A stretch of 64,000 nucleotides of DNA from Virgibacillus sp. SK37. GTDB lineage: Bacteria; Bacillota; Bacilli; Bacillales; Amphibacillaceae. Positions 1-8,106 of this stretch are shown piece by piece; positions within the stretch are counted from its first letter, which is position 1; each line of letters begins with the position of its first letter. Both the position numbers and the translations under genes were made by a program. The stretch is from positions 1,287,911 through 1,351,910 of the forward strand of contig NZ_CP007161.1 of the NCBI RefSeq assembly GCF_000725285.1, in the 5' to 3' direction. Under the pieces are notes generated by a model. It did not search any database and was not told the origin of the DNA. It worked only from the letters and a program-made list of their open reading frames with translations.

Positions 1-214
1 GATGCTTGAAGAATTGCATGAACATGGATATGAAATGAGTGCAGGAACCCTTTATCCTATCCTTCATGGTATGGAAAAGGACGGGCTCCTGACTAAAAGT
101 GAAAAAAATGTACATGGAAAGATTAGAAAGTATTATCGTGCCACGAATAAAGGGGAAGAGGTACTTGAAGAAGCAAGAGCCAAGGCATTTGAATTATTTA
201 AAGAAATAAAATAA
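1..214 (+). CDS. PadR-family transcriptional regulator, 5'-truncated by window edge
   Basis: This is the C-terminal ~70 residues of a winged-helix repressor. The segment GTLYPILHGMEKDGLLT is the PadR recognition-helix and wing signature, followed by RKYYRATNKG, the usual PadR beta-wing. Intact PadR proteins begin some 30-40 residues earlier, so the true start lies before base 1. The stop is 15 nt before the chromate transporter start, so the two are one operon. PadR-ChrA pairs are common in Bacillaceae, which suggests this protein controls chrA. The ligand cannot be read from the sequence. Confidence 0.88.
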   Translation, partial: MLEELHEHGYEMSAGTLYPILHGMEKDGLLTKSEKNVHGKIRKYYRATNKGEEVLEEARAKAFELFKEIK

Positions 215-229
215 CAGGAGGGAAAGCCA

Positions 230-1417
230 ATGCAAAAAGGTAGTCTCCGTACACTATGGGAGATTTTACTAGCATCAACCAAACTGGGTTTAACATCCTT
301 TGGAGGGCCAGTCGCTCATTTAGCATACTTCAAGGAAGAATATATTGATCGCCGTAAATGGCTAGATGACCGAACCTATGCAGACATCATAGCCATTTGT
401 CAGTTTCTCCCTGGGCCTGCGAGTAGTCAGGTTGGCATATCTATTGGCATGCTCCGTGGCGGACTGCTTGGAGGGCTTGTGTCATGGTTTGGATTCACGA
501 TCCCATCAGTCATTGTCTTAATATTATTCGCTCTAATGTACCAAACCTTCACGTTAGAGGATGCCAGCTTCATCCATAGCTTAAAAATTGTCGCAGCAGC
601 TGTTGTGCTTCACGCGCTGATTGGGTTAGGGAAGAAATTAACACCAGATAAAACACGGCTGGCAATAGCGATCATAGCTGCAAGTATCATGCTATTATTT
701 CCTACCGCATGGATGCAGATTTTAATTATTTTAGGAGCAGGGCTTGTCGGTCTGAAATTATTTTCCCATAATGCTGCAACAAATGTGCAGCCGTTCCAAA
801 TAAATATTTCTAAGAAACTCGGGTTGACTTCTTTAGGTATTCTAATAAGTCTACTTATATTGTTGCCAATCCTAAATAGATTTACAGACAATCCACTCGT
901 TACGATATTTGACACTTTCTTTCGAGTAGGCTCACTCGTATTTGGCGGTGGGCATGTTGTGTTGCCAATGATTGAACGCGAGCTAGTACCAACAGGCTTT
1001 CTAACAGCGAATGAATTTTTAGCCGGATATGGTATGGCCCAAGCTGTTCCAGGTCCCCTTTTTACCTTTTCCAGTTATCTCGGAACAATGATGGAAGGTG
1101 TGCTAGGGGCTGTAGTAGCAACAGTAGGAATATTTCTTCCATCCTTTTTGCTTATCATCGCAGCATTACCTTTTCTTAATGAATTGCGGAAACGTGCTAG
1201 CTTCCAAGGGATTCTTATGGGAGTCAATGCGAGTGTTGTAGGTATTTTACTAGCTGCATTCTATGATCCGGTAATCAAAAGCTCTATTTTATCTGCATCT
1301 GATTTCGCTCTTGCTGTTATCTTATTCGGTTTATTAAATATCTGGAAAGTGCCAGCATGGCTGATTGTAATTATCGGGGTAGTGGTTGGATATGTTTTAC
1401 AGGTCCTAACGATATAA
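230..1417 (+). CDS. chrA: Chromate transporter, long-chain CHR family (ChrA)
   Basis: This 395-residue integral membrane protein exports chromate. It carries two homologous CHR halves. The first begins near residue 10, with FGGPVAHLAYFKEEY and later QFLPGPASSQVGI. The second begins near residue 235, with FGGGHVVLPMIERE and later QAVPGPLFTFSSYLG. The paired FGGP/FGGG and PGP motifs are diagnostic. About 10-12 hydrophobic segments are visible. The start has the SD caggaggga. It follows the PadR gene closely, so metal-oxyanion-responsive repression is likely but not shown. Confidence 0.93.
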   Translation: MQKGSLRTLWEILLASTKLGLTSFGGPVAHLAYFKEEYIDRRKWLDDRTYADIIAICQFLPGPASSQVGISIGMLRGGLLGGLVSWFGFTIPSVIVLILFALMYQTFTLEDASFIHSLKIVAAAVVLHALIGLGKKLTPDKTRLAIAIIAASIMLLFPTAWMQILIILGAGLVGLKLFSHNAATNVQPFQINISKKLGLTSLGILISLLILLPILNRFTDNPLVTIFDTFFRVGSLVFGGGHVVLPMIERELVPTGFLTANEFLAGYGMAQAVPGPLFTFSSYLGTMMEGVLGAVVATVGIFLPSFLLIIAALPFLNELRKRASFQGILMGVNASVVGILLAAFYDPVIKSSILSASDFALAVILFGLLNIWKVPAWLIVIIGVVVGYVLQVLTI

Positions 1418-1567
1418 AAATCTTCCGCGTGCGCTTCACATTGAATCTGATTTTCAATGTTAAATTCACAGGCAAATGCAATAATTCTTGCTTTAGACGT
1501 TCTATTCAATAAGTCTGCTACAATATAATTTGAAGTGAATATTTAACGGACCAGGAAGGAAATGCAT

Positions 1568-2695
1568 ATGCAAACAAAAGAACAACTGAAAAAAATTACG
1601 CCAAGCTATGATCCGTGGGAAGCGTACATGGATGTAGAGGATTACGGGAAAATGACGCTGACCAATGTGGAATTTACTACAACAACACTGTGTAACATGC
1701 GTTGTGCTCACTGTGCTGTTGGTTATACACTAAGTCAAAAGGATCCAGATGCACTGCCAATGGAGCTATTGGTCAAACGGTTGGATGAAGTCCCACACCT
1801 ACGTACCCTCTCGATTACGGGTGGTGAACCGATGATGTCTAAGAAATCGGTGCGTGACTATGTTGTTCCATTATTGCGCTATGCCCATGAACGTGGGATT
1901 CGCACACAAATAAACTCAAATTTAACCCTGCCTTATAGCAGGTATGAAGAAATTATTCCATATCTTGATGTACTACATATCTCTCACAACTGGGGGACAG
2001 AGGAAGAATTTGCCGAAGTTGGATTTGCTCGAATGGAGCGTAAACCAACAGAGGAGAATAGAAAGAAATACTTTGCACGTATGGTGGAAAATTCGCAACG
2101 GCTTGCCGCAGAAGGTGTCATGGTATCAGCAGAAACAATGCTGAATAAGTCCACCTTTCCCTATCTGGAAAAGATTCATAATCATGTATTGGAAATGGGC
2201 TGTGCCCGGCACGAAATTCATCCAATGTACCCTGTAGATTTCGGTAGTGCTTTAGAAACATTAAGCTTAGAAGAGATGCGTACAGCTATCAAGCGACTGT
2301 TGGATGTGAGAGACCCATCCACATGGATGTTATTCGGTACGCTTCCTTTTTATCCGTGTAGCAGTGAACAAGAGGACTTGGAGCTATTAAAGCAATTGTA
2401 CAAAACCAACAATGTAACAATACGTAATGATCCAGATGGCCGTTCTCGTTTGAATGTCAACATTTTCAATGGCGATATTATTGTGACAGACTTTGGTGAT
2501 GATGACCCGGCACTAGGAAATATACAAGATACGAAACTGGAAACTGCTTATGAAAAATGGATGGACTCCAGTACTGCAAAATCAATCAATTGCCATTGCC
2601 CAGCAGTTAAATGCCTAGGACCAAATATTTTAGTGAAGAACACCTATTACCAAGAGACCGATTTTACAAAGAGAAAAGCAAATATTTCTATGTAA
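1568..2695 (+). CDS. yfkAB: Radical SAM / CxCxxxxC protein YfkAB
   Basis: The N-terminal [4Fe-4S]-SAM motif CNMRCAHC (CxxxCxxC) lies near residue 45, followed by the SAM-binding segment SITGGEPMMS. The C-terminal CHCPAVKC (CxCxxxxC) near residue 340 is the second cysteine cluster that names the YfkAB family. Length (375 aa) matches the family. ATG 1568 is chosen over ATG 1562 because the SD aggaagga ends at 1560, giving 7 nt spacing. The substrate is unknown. The gene stands alone and ends at a strong terminator. A TATAAT at 1524-1529 may be its -10. Confidence 0.9.
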   Translation: MQTKEQLKKITPSYDPWEAYMDVEDYGKMTLTNVEFTTTTLCNMRCAHCAVGYTLSQKDPDALPMELLVKRLDEVPHLRTLSITGGEPMMSKKSVRDYVVPLLRYAHERGIRTQINSNLTLPYSRYEEIIPYLDVLHISHNWGTEEEFAEVGFARMERKPTEENRKKYFARMVENSQRLAAEGVMVSAETMLNKSTFPYLEKIHNHVLEMGCARHEIHPMYPVDFGSALETLSLEEMRTAIKRLLDVRDPSTWMLFGTLPFYPCSSEQEDLELLKQLYKTNNVTIRNDPDGRSRLNVNIFNGDIIVTDFGDDDPALGNIQDTKLETAYEKWMDSSTAKSINCHCPAVKCLGPNILVKNTYYQETDFTKRKANISM

Positions 2696-2756
2696 ATGGT
2701 GGTAAAAAATAATACACATTATTTCTTCGAGTGTTTTGCTGCTGAATAAAAATAAA

Positions 2757-2796
2757 ATGCCCAACCAATCCATAAGTGATTGGTTGGGCATTTTTG
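2757..2796. terminator. Bidirectional rho-independent terminator
   Basis: A perfect 14-bp inverted repeat (atgcccaaccaatc / gattggttgggcat) with a 7-nt loop is followed by a T run on the plus strand and has an A run before it. It closes yfkAB and also faces the LysR remnant on the other strand. Confidence 0.92.
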
Positions 2797-2811
2797 ACAA
2801 GAAAAAAGTGT

Positions 2812-3067
2812 TTAAAGAGAATAATCTTCATGGCAAACGCTTTGTGCCATCTTAATAAACTCGTGTGTTGCGGGACTACGCTTAATATCTCGAGCAAAGC
2901 TTATTACAATATGGCTTTTAAATGCAGGGTCAGTTAGTGGGTATAAATTATCCTTTTGACTTAATGAAACATTTTCCACGACAGATTGCGGTACAATGGT
3001 TATTCCTATGCCACTATTTGCTAGTTGCAGCGCATTTCCCAGCCTCGTTTTTTTAAGCTTATCAATA
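2812..3067 (-). pseudogene. LysR-type regulator remnant (C-terminal effector domain only)
   Basis: The minus strand reads through about 80 codons ending at 2812 (RLGNALQLANSGIGITIVPQ ... SPATHEFIKMAQ, ending YSL). This matches the last part of a LysR substrate-binding domain. No HTH domain is present. The reading frame hits a TGA at about 3067, and the next ~110 nt carry stops in all frames before an SD-like aaggaggaaa near 3190. The gene therefore appears to have lost its N-terminal three quarters. It is divergent from the amino-acid exporter at 3271, the usual place for that exporter's regulator. Confidence 0.7.
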
Positions 3068-3270
3068 TGTCACCTGCAAATTTAGACTCCCCAAAACTCA
3101 AAACCATGAAAGATAAATCTCCACATAAAATCACCCTTCTGATACTACCCAATGTGACTCAATCCCTTACGCTTCTAGTTTAATTTCCTCCTTGAATTAG
3201 AAAGCAAAAATGGAAAGGAGTGAGGACATGAAAACTGCTATGGTAGAAAGAGAAAGGGAGGGAAGAGGTT

Positions 3271-4524
3271 ATGGATCAACGTACTATTGGTTTACAAGAA
3301 GGAGTCGCACTATATATTGCTACAATATTGGGATCGGGTGTTTTATTTTTGACAGGTGTGACGGCTTCTCTTGCAGGACCAGCATCGTTACTGTCATGGA
3401 CAATTGTGATTTTACTTAGTTTTCCTCTGGCTTATTCATTTGCATGTCTAGCCAGGAAATACCCTGATGCTGGAGGTGCAGCAACATTTGTAAGAAAATC
3501 ATTCGGATTTCATTCTGGAAATATGGTTGGCTGGTTCTATTTTGTAACTGCTGCTGTCGGACAAACGATTGTATCTTTGACAGGTGCATTTTATTTTAGT
3601 CAGGCATTTGATCTTTCTGATTTTTCGAGGGTATGGATCGCCATTTTGATCTTGGTAATTGCTGGTCTTGCCAACTATAATGGAATGAAAGTAAGCGGAA
3701 AAGTTGCATTTATATTCAGTACAGCTTTATTTCTACTACTTATTCTAACTGTTGTCGCTTCTCTTCCCTATATAGATTTAGCCCATTTTCAGCCGATTGC
3801 TCCAAATGGATGGTATTCGGTGGGAACTGCAATAACAGTCATTTTTTGGGCGTTTTTCGGATGGGAGGCTATTTGCAATCTTGCTCCTTATTTTAAACGT
3901 CCGGATAAAATCATTGTGAGAAGTACGATGATAAGTGCCGTTATTGTAGGCATTCTCTATTTGGCATTAAGTTTTGTTACTATCGCTACACATACGTATG
4001 GAAGTCTTCAACATAATCTTTCGCCAATTGGCGTGTTGATGGGTGAAACTATCGGAGTGGAGGCACAGCTTATTACAGCTGTGGTGGCAGTCCTCATTTG
4101 TATTGGAACCTCTAATGCATTTGTAGCAAGTTTGACTCAATTGGGGTATTCGTTAAGCAGAGATGGTGCGTTTCCAAAGATATTATCTGTCGTGCATGCT
4201 CGTGCCCAAGTGCCGAGAAGAATGGTAGCCTTTGTGATATTATTTGCTATAGGAGGCGTGTTGATCACGGAGATTTTGAACATAACGTTTCAGGACCTGC
4301 TCTTTATTCCTACTTCACTTGGAATCTTTGTTTATATTTTTTCTATGGCAGCTGGTGTAAAACTCCTTACAAATCGCAGCCTTGCTTGGTGGTCTTCTTT
4401 ATTATCACTACTTCTATGTATAGGTGTGCTGCCGTTCTTTGAGTTGTTCATTTTTGTCCCAGTGATTGTTATTGTTATTTATGCAATGTATATGACTTAT
4501 AGGAAAGCAACAAATAGAAGCTAA
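3271..4524 (+). CDS. APC-superfamily amino-acid permease/exporter, YjeH-like
   Basis: This 417-residue protein has about 12 transmembrane segments. The N-terminus (GVALYIATILGSGVLFL) carries the APC helix-1 glycine motif GSGV, and the pattern of ARKYPDAGGAATFVRKSFG is that of E. coli YjeH, an exporter of methionine and branched-chain amino acids. The start at 3271 has SD gggagg 12 nt upstream. An out-of-frame ATG with a good SD lies at 3228. The divergent neighbour is a dead LysR gene, so specific regulation may have been lost. The substrate is inferred from family only. Confidence 0.82.
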   Translation: MDQRTIGLQEGVALYIATILGSGVLFLTGVTASLAGPASLLSWTIVILLSFPLAYSFACLARKYPDAGGAATFVRKSFGFHSGNMVGWFYFVTAAVGQTIVSLTGAFYFSQAFDLSDFSRVWIAILILVIAGLANYNGMKVSGKVAFIFSTALFLLLILTVVASLPYIDLAHFQPIAPNGWYSVGTAITVIFWAFFGWEAICNLAPYFKRPDKIIVRSTMISAVIVGILYLALSFVTIATHTYGSLQHNLSPIGVLMGETIGVEAQLITAVVAVLICIGTSNAFVASLTQLGYSLSRDGAFPKILSVVHARAQVPRRMVAFVILFAIGGVLITEILNITFQDLLFIPTSLGIFVYIFSMAAGVKLLTNRSLAWWSSLLSLLLCIGVLPFFELFIFVPVIVIVIYAMYMTYRKATNRS

Positions 4525-4590
4525 AAAGTGTGTGAATCGCTACCGTTTTGCAAGACCAAAATTGCACAATTCAGAGGAGGGGATCTGCAC

Positions 4591-5166
4591 ATGAAAGCTG
4601 CACTGACGAAAGCTCATATGTGGAAAGCAGCAGTGGATTGTGATCATAAATATGACGGTGAATTTTTCTATGCAGTAAAAACAACTGGTATCTTTTGTCG
4701 GCCATCATGCAAATCAAAGACTCCAAATTATGAAAATATATGCTTCTTTCCCAATGCGGAAGAAGCTAGAAAAGAAGGCTTCCGTCCATGTAAAAGGTGT
4801 CGGCCTGATTTGCTGGAGCATACATATGATCCACATCTGGAATTTATAGAAGATACGAAGAAGTATTTACAAGAGAACTATGCCAGTAACATAACGATAG
4901 CCCAGCTAGCAATGCATGTTGGTGTTAGTCAATATTATTTAAGTCGGACGTTTAAAGAAAAGACAGGCTACACACCACAGATGTACCTCTCCACCCTCAG
5001 AATTCAAAAAGCCCAGGAATTATTAGTAACTACGAAAGAAAATAGCACCGAAATTTGTTTTCAAGTCGGATATCAGAATTTTTCCAGCTTTTATAAGCAA
5101 TTTAAAAAGATATGTGGCTGTTCCCCACGATGTTTTAGAACGGAAAAAGGGAGGAAGGGCAATTGA
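4591..5166 (+). CDS. adaA: AdaA: methylphosphotriester-DNA methyl acceptor and AraC-type activator
   Basis: The N-terminal Ada zinc domain is complete: FFYAVKTTGIFCRPSCKSK supplies the acceptor cysteine and the second zinc cysteine, and RPCKRCRPD supplies the other pair. An AraC-type double HTH follows (ITIAQLAMHVGVSQYYLSRT; then ICFQVGYQNFSSFYKQFKK). In the family, methylation of the acceptor cysteine converts the protein to an activator of the alkylation response. ATG 4591 is used because gaggagggg lies 9 nt upstream; the longer in-frame start at 4528 lacks an SD. The stop overlaps the start of the methyltransferase gene. Confidence 0.93.
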   Translation: MKAALTKAHMWKAAVDCDHKYDGEFFYAVKTTGIFCRPSCKSKTPNYENICFFPNAEEARKEGFRPCKRCRPDLLEHTYDPHLEFIEDTKKYLQENYASNITIAQLAMHVGVSQYYLSRTFKEKTGYTPQMYLSTLRIQKAQELLVTTKENSTEICFQVGYQNFSSFYKQFKKICGCSPRCFRTEKGRKGN

Positions 5167-5660
5167 AAAGAATTTATTGGAGCAATAGGACATATGAAAG
5201 CTGGACCTTGTATCTTGCAGCTACTGAAAATGGCCTTTGCTATGTTGGCTTTAATGTTCAAGGATTAATGGATTGGGTGAAAGCAAAATTGTCAGCATAT
5301 CAAATCGAACAAAGAGATGAGGAAATTCAACCATATGCCAAAGAGCTTGAATTATATCTTAAAGGAGAAAGGACCTTTTTTACATTTGCTTCCGATATGC
5401 ATGGAACCAAATTCCAATTAGCTGTTTGGAGGGAAATAAGAAACATCCCCTATGGACAAACAAAAACCTATTCCGAAATTGCAAATCAGCTCCAAAAGCC
5501 AACAGCTATTCGTGCAACTGCAGCTGCGATAGGTGCAAACCCGCTACTATTTGTTGTTCCTTGTCATCGGGTTATTGGTAAAAACGGACAATTGACTGGA
5601 TATAGAGGAGGACTAGAACGAAAGAGGCAATTAGTACTAATGGAGAGTATGCAGGACTAG
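5163..5660 (+). CDS. adaB: O6-methylguanine-DNA methyltransferase (AdaB/Ogt)
   Basis: This 165-residue suicide methyltransferase has the active-site motif VVPCHRVIG near residue 130, with the conserved N-terminal fold and the DNA-binding segment YGQTKTYSEIA. It starts at TTG, overlapping the adaA stop (TTGA), with SD gggaggaaggg, so the two are translationally coupled. The pair is a self-contained adaptive response to alkylated DNA, as in B. subtilis adaA-adaB. Confidence 0.93.
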   Translation: MKRIYWSNRTYESWTLYLAATENGLCYVGFNVQGLMDWVKAKLSAYQIEQRDEEIQPYAKELELYLKGERTFFTFASDMHGTKFQLAVWREIRNIPYGQTKTYSEIANQLQKPTAIRATAAAIGANPLLFVVPCHRVIGKNGQLTGYRGGLERKRQLVLMESMQD

Positions 5661-5711
5661 GATAGCAGGCAGCCGTAATCTTTAACCATGGTCTTATATA
5701 TCTTTTGTACC

Positions 5712-5740
5712 TTTACTTCATCCATTGACTCTATTATAAT
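5712..5740 (+). promoter_or_regulatory. SigA promoter of the cobalamin riboswitch-cobT unit
   Basis: TTTACT (5712-5717), a 17-nt spacer and TATAAT (5735-5740). The predicted transcript starts near 5747, just ahead of the riboswitch. Confidence 0.6.
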
Positions 5741-5764
5741 TTGAACTAATAGAATAGTGAATGA

Positions 5765-5918
5765 GAGCAGTAGGTGCCCATATGGGAGAATAGGGAATGA
5801 AGTGAGAATCTTCAGCGGACCCGCCACTGTGAAGGGGGTTCTATTAGAAATACCACTGGAAGTTATTCTGGGAAGGTTAATAGAACGACACCCCTGAGCC
5901 AGGAGACCTGCCTTTTGC
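5765..5918 (+). ncRNA. Cobalamin riboswitch
   Basis: The conserved blocks appear in order: the taggtgcc-like P3 segment near 5771, the gccactg core in cggacccgccactgtgaag near 5814-5832, and the B12-box gagccaggagacctgcc at 5896-5912. It lies directly upstream of cobT, with an intrinsic terminator in between, so cobalamin binding should switch off cobT by premature termination. Confidence 0.93.
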
Positions 5919-5941
5919 TTCTAGTTATAGATGATGGAAAA

Positions 5942-5990
5942 GTCTGTAGTTTATTTGTACATGGAATAAACTGCAGGCTTTTTTATTTTT
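5942..5990 (+). terminator. Riboswitch-controlled terminator before cobT
   Basis: The arms gtctgtagtttatt and aataaactgcaggc pair over 14 bp including G-U pairs, and are followed by a T run with one interrupting A. This is the expression platform of the cobalamin riboswitch. Confidence 0.85.
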
Positions 5991-6018
5991 GAATATAAAC
6001 CAAAAAGGAGAATTGAAA

Positions 6019-7068
6019 ATGCAATTATTACAGAAAACAATTGATAGAATTGAGAGCTTGGATAAGGAATTGATGGCTAAGGCAAGAGAGAGAGTGGATA
6101 ACTTGATAAAGCCAATAAACAGTCTTGGGAAGCTGGAAGAACTAGCTGTACAATTAGTTGGGATTACAAGAAATTTAAATCCTGTGTTGGATCAAAAAGC
6201 AATCATCGTGATGGCCGCAGATCATGGGATTTACGAAGAAGGAATTTCCAGCAATCCACAAGAAGTAACCTTAGCCCAAACCTTACTATTTCCGAAAAGT
6301 GTAACAGGTGTGTGTGCTATAGGAATGCCTGCTGGAGCAAAAATAGTTCCAGTGGATATTGGTGTGAACGGAGTAATTCCAGATGATGCTGGGATAATGA
6401 AAAGAAAAATAAAGAATGGGACGTCTAATATGACAAAAAGGCCTGCTATGACGAGGGAAGAAGCCATTAAGTCAATAGAGGTAGGAATTGAGATAGTTAA
6501 CAAGGAAGTTGAAAAAGGAATAACAGTGATCGGAACTGGCGAGATGGGCATTGGTAATACTACTCCCAGTACCGCAATATTATCTGTTTTAGGAAATTAT
6601 GCCCCACAAGCTATAACTGGTAGAGGAGCTGGCGTTGGTGAGGGTGGTATCGCACACAAAGTGGAGACAATCGAAAAAGCGATTGCAGTAAACCAGCCAA
6701 ACCCGCAAGATTCCTTGGATGTACTAGCAAAGGTAGGCGGACTGGAGATTGGCGGCATGGCAGGCGTGATGCTTGGAGCAGCCGCAAATCAGATCCCAGT
6801 AGTCGTGGACGGCTATATCTCAACAGTTGCTGCTATCCTTGCAGCTTCTATAGAGCCTAAAGCAAAGGAATACTTTATCGCCTCACATGCTTCTGCAGAA
6901 ACAGGTGGACAGATGGCAAGCGAGTTTTTGGGGCTTAAACCCATGTTGCACATGGATATGTGTCTTGGAGAAGGTTCTGGGGCAGCTTTAGCATTCCCTA
7001 TTTTAGATGCCGCAGTCAGTATGCTGAAAAATATGGCAACATTTGCTGACGTCGGAATGGAGATATAA
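6019..7068 (+). CDS. cobT: Nicotinate-nucleotide--dimethylbenzimidazole phosphoribosyltransferase
   Basis: CobT activates the lower ligand of cobalamin, making alpha-ribazole phosphate from nicotinate mononucleotide and dimethylbenzimidazole. Family marks are DHGIYEEGISSNPQEVT near residue 70, GTGEMGIGNTTPS near residue 174, GGLEIGGMAG, and the C-terminal GEGSGAA whose glutamate (near residue 318) corresponds to the catalytic base. Length (349 aa) is typical. ATG 6019 has SD aaaaaggag; the in-frame TTG at 5989 lies inside the terminator T run. No other cob gene is nearby, which suits salvage of lower ligands rather than de novo synthesis. Confidence 0.95.
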   Translation: MQLLQKTIDRIESLDKELMAKARERVDNLIKPINSLGKLEELAVQLVGITRNLNPVLDQKAIIVMAADHGIYEEGISSNPQEVTLAQTLLFPKSVTGVCAIGMPAGAKIVPVDIGVNGVIPDDAGIMKRKIKNGTSNMTKRPAMTREEAIKSIEVGIEIVNKEVEKGITVIGTGEMGIGNTTPSTAILSVLGNYAPQAITGRGAGVGEGGIAHKVETIEKAIAVNQPNPQDSLDVLAKVGGLEIGGMAGVMLGAAANQIPVVVDGYISTVAAILAASIEPKAKEYFIASHASAETGGQMASEFLGLKPMLHMDMCLGEGSGAALAFPILDAAVSMLKNMATFADVGMEI

Positions 7069-7103
7069 ATCACATTGAAATAAGTATGTCACCATTAGTT
7101 TAG

Positions 7104-7131
7104 TTTACAATAATCAGGCATGTGGTATAAT
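7104..7131 (+). promoter_or_regulatory. Extended -10 SigA promoter of ncRNA copy A
   Basis: TTTACA (7104-7109), 16-nt spacer, TGG-TATAAT (7126-7131). The same -35, spacer length and TGGTATAAT recur at all six copies of this element. Confidence 0.8.
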
Positions 7132-7137
7132 AAATAT

Positions 7138-7278
7138 AGAAAAGCATAACATAGTAAAAACCGCTCCATGCTGTCACATGGAACGGTTCCAATAGACCAA
7201 CCCCGACAAGAGGGGAAGGTGCATTAGGGTCGGTAACCCCTCCGCAATGGGCTTGCACATTGAGGGGTTATTTTTTAT
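7138..7278 (+). ncRNA. Repeated structured ncRNA, copy A (putative antisense antitoxin)
   Basis: This ~140-nt RNA has three visible parts. First is a hairpin with arms accgctccatg and catggaacggt. Then comes the invariant single-stranded block ccaatagaccaacccc followed by agagggga. Last is a terminator with arms taacccctc and gaggggtta plus a T run. In copies C, D and E it converges on a toxin-like ORF. Here only the 3' tail of that ORF remains on the opposite strand. The function is inferred from the arrangement. Confidence 0.65.
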
Positions 7279-7309
7279 TGTCGGACATGATAAATTCAAT
7301 CAAAACCCC
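7268..7309 (-). pseudogene. 3' remnant of the small toxin-like ORF (copy A)
   Basis: The minus strand reads GVLIEFIMSDNKK then stop, aligning with the last 13 residues of the intact ORFs at 21085 and 21553. Upstream of this the similarity ends at an unrelated terminator hairpin, so the start, SD and promoter are gone. Confidence 0.55.
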
Positions 7310-7338
7310 AGCTCTCTCTTCGAGTGCTGGGGTTTTTT
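7304..7338. terminator. Rho-independent terminator
   Basis: The arms accccagc and gctggggt enclose a 13-nt loop and are followed by seven T residues. It is abutted to the truncated toxin remnant of copy A and insulates the TetR operon. Confidence 0.85.
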
Positions 7339-7440
7339 TGCTTTCTTCCGTTTGCATTTCTCTCCTTTACTACTAATAAAATGTAAGCGTTTTAAGAAAA
7401 AGTTAAATATTTACTTTTGAATGAATTGTTAAAAAACTCG

Positions 7441-7489
7441 TTGACAAACGAAAAATACACCACTATAATCTACCTAACACTTGTTAGGT
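7441..7489 (+). promoter_or_regulatory. Consensus SigA promoter with overlapping TetR operator
   Basis: TTGACA (7441-7446), 17-nt spacer and TATAAT (7464-7469) are exact consensus. A perfect palindrome, ACCTAAC-actt-GTTAGGT (7472-7489), begins 2 nt after the -10 and spans the predicted start site. Repressor binding there would block transcription, so autoregulation by the TetR protein encoded immediately downstream is the simplest reading. Confidence 0.82.
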
Positions 7490-7498
7490 GGTGATGTT

Positions 7499-8080
7499 TT
7501 GAAGCAAAAATTAATTGAAGCTGCGATACGGCAGTATGCTCTATATGGCTACGATGGGGCAACCATGAGGAGGATTGCAGATGATGTGGGAATCAAACCG
7601 GCATCTATCTATTTCTTCTATAACAATAAAGAAGCGCTGTTCATTGCTGCTTTTCAACAGCTACTCCAGAACCACTTTCAGGAAATGCAACGAATCCTGC
7701 TGGAGAATAAAGATCGTTCCGTGGAAGAGATATTTTCAGCGATGCTACATGGCCTTGTAAGTCACCATACCGGAGATAAACAAGGAACGATTGCCTATAT
7801 ATCACTCGTCACTTCACCGGTACCGGAAATCAAGAAATATCTTCAACAGCATTTAAGGCATCATAATGATTGGTTGATGAATTCGCTTGGAGATGCTATG
7901 AAGGCGAGTTATCCCGCAATTACGGACAAGGAGGTAGACAAGACAATTAAGCAATACGTCCTGATAGCAAACGGAGTGTTCTGGGGTATTAACTTATACG
8001 ATGGGGGAGACTTTACAGAACAAGTCGTACTGGCTGATGAAATGATTCATACCCTATTTTTGGAATTGGAAAATAAATGA
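7499..8080 (+). CDS. TetR/AcrR-family transcriptional regulator
   Basis: The N-terminal HTH is clear: AAIRQYALYGYDGATMRRIA then DDVGIKPASIYFFYNNKEAL. The C-terminal half is an all-helical ligand domain of the usual size (193 aa). TTG 7499 is preferred because ggtggtga lies just upstream and the next in-frame TTG, at 7481, sits inside the operator. It is the first gene of a run with the permease, DUF917 and HyuA genes (26 nt, 4-nt overlap and 1 nt gaps), so it probably senses the operon's substrate or a breakdown product. Confidence 0.9.
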   Translation: MKQKLIEAAIRQYALYGYDGATMRRIADDVGIKPASIYFFYNNKEALFIAAFQQLLQNHFQEMQRILLENKDRSVEEIFSAMLHGLVSHHTGDKQGTIAYISLVTSPVPEIKKYLQQHLRHHNDWLMNSLGDAMKASYPAITDKEVDKTIKQYVLIANGVFWGINLYDGGDFTEQVVLADEMIHTLFLELENK

Positions 8081-8106
8081 TAACAAAATAAAAGGAGTGA
8101 AACGAA

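Noticed and set aside
1261-1509. Minus-strand ORFs inside chrA, cobT, the codB-like gene and others
   Set aside because: They are frame shadows of well-supported genes, with low-complexity translations and no SD.
3210-3419. ORF with a good SD (ggaaaggag) and ATG 3228 overlapping the start of the YjeH-like gene in another frame
   Set aside because: Beyond the overlap its translation is only a shadow of the permease frame. It might be a leader peptide, but nothing else supports it.
5989-6018. TTG 5989 as the cobT start
   Set aside because: The codon lies at the end of the riboswitch terminator T run without an SD, whereas ATG 6019 has aaaaaggag.
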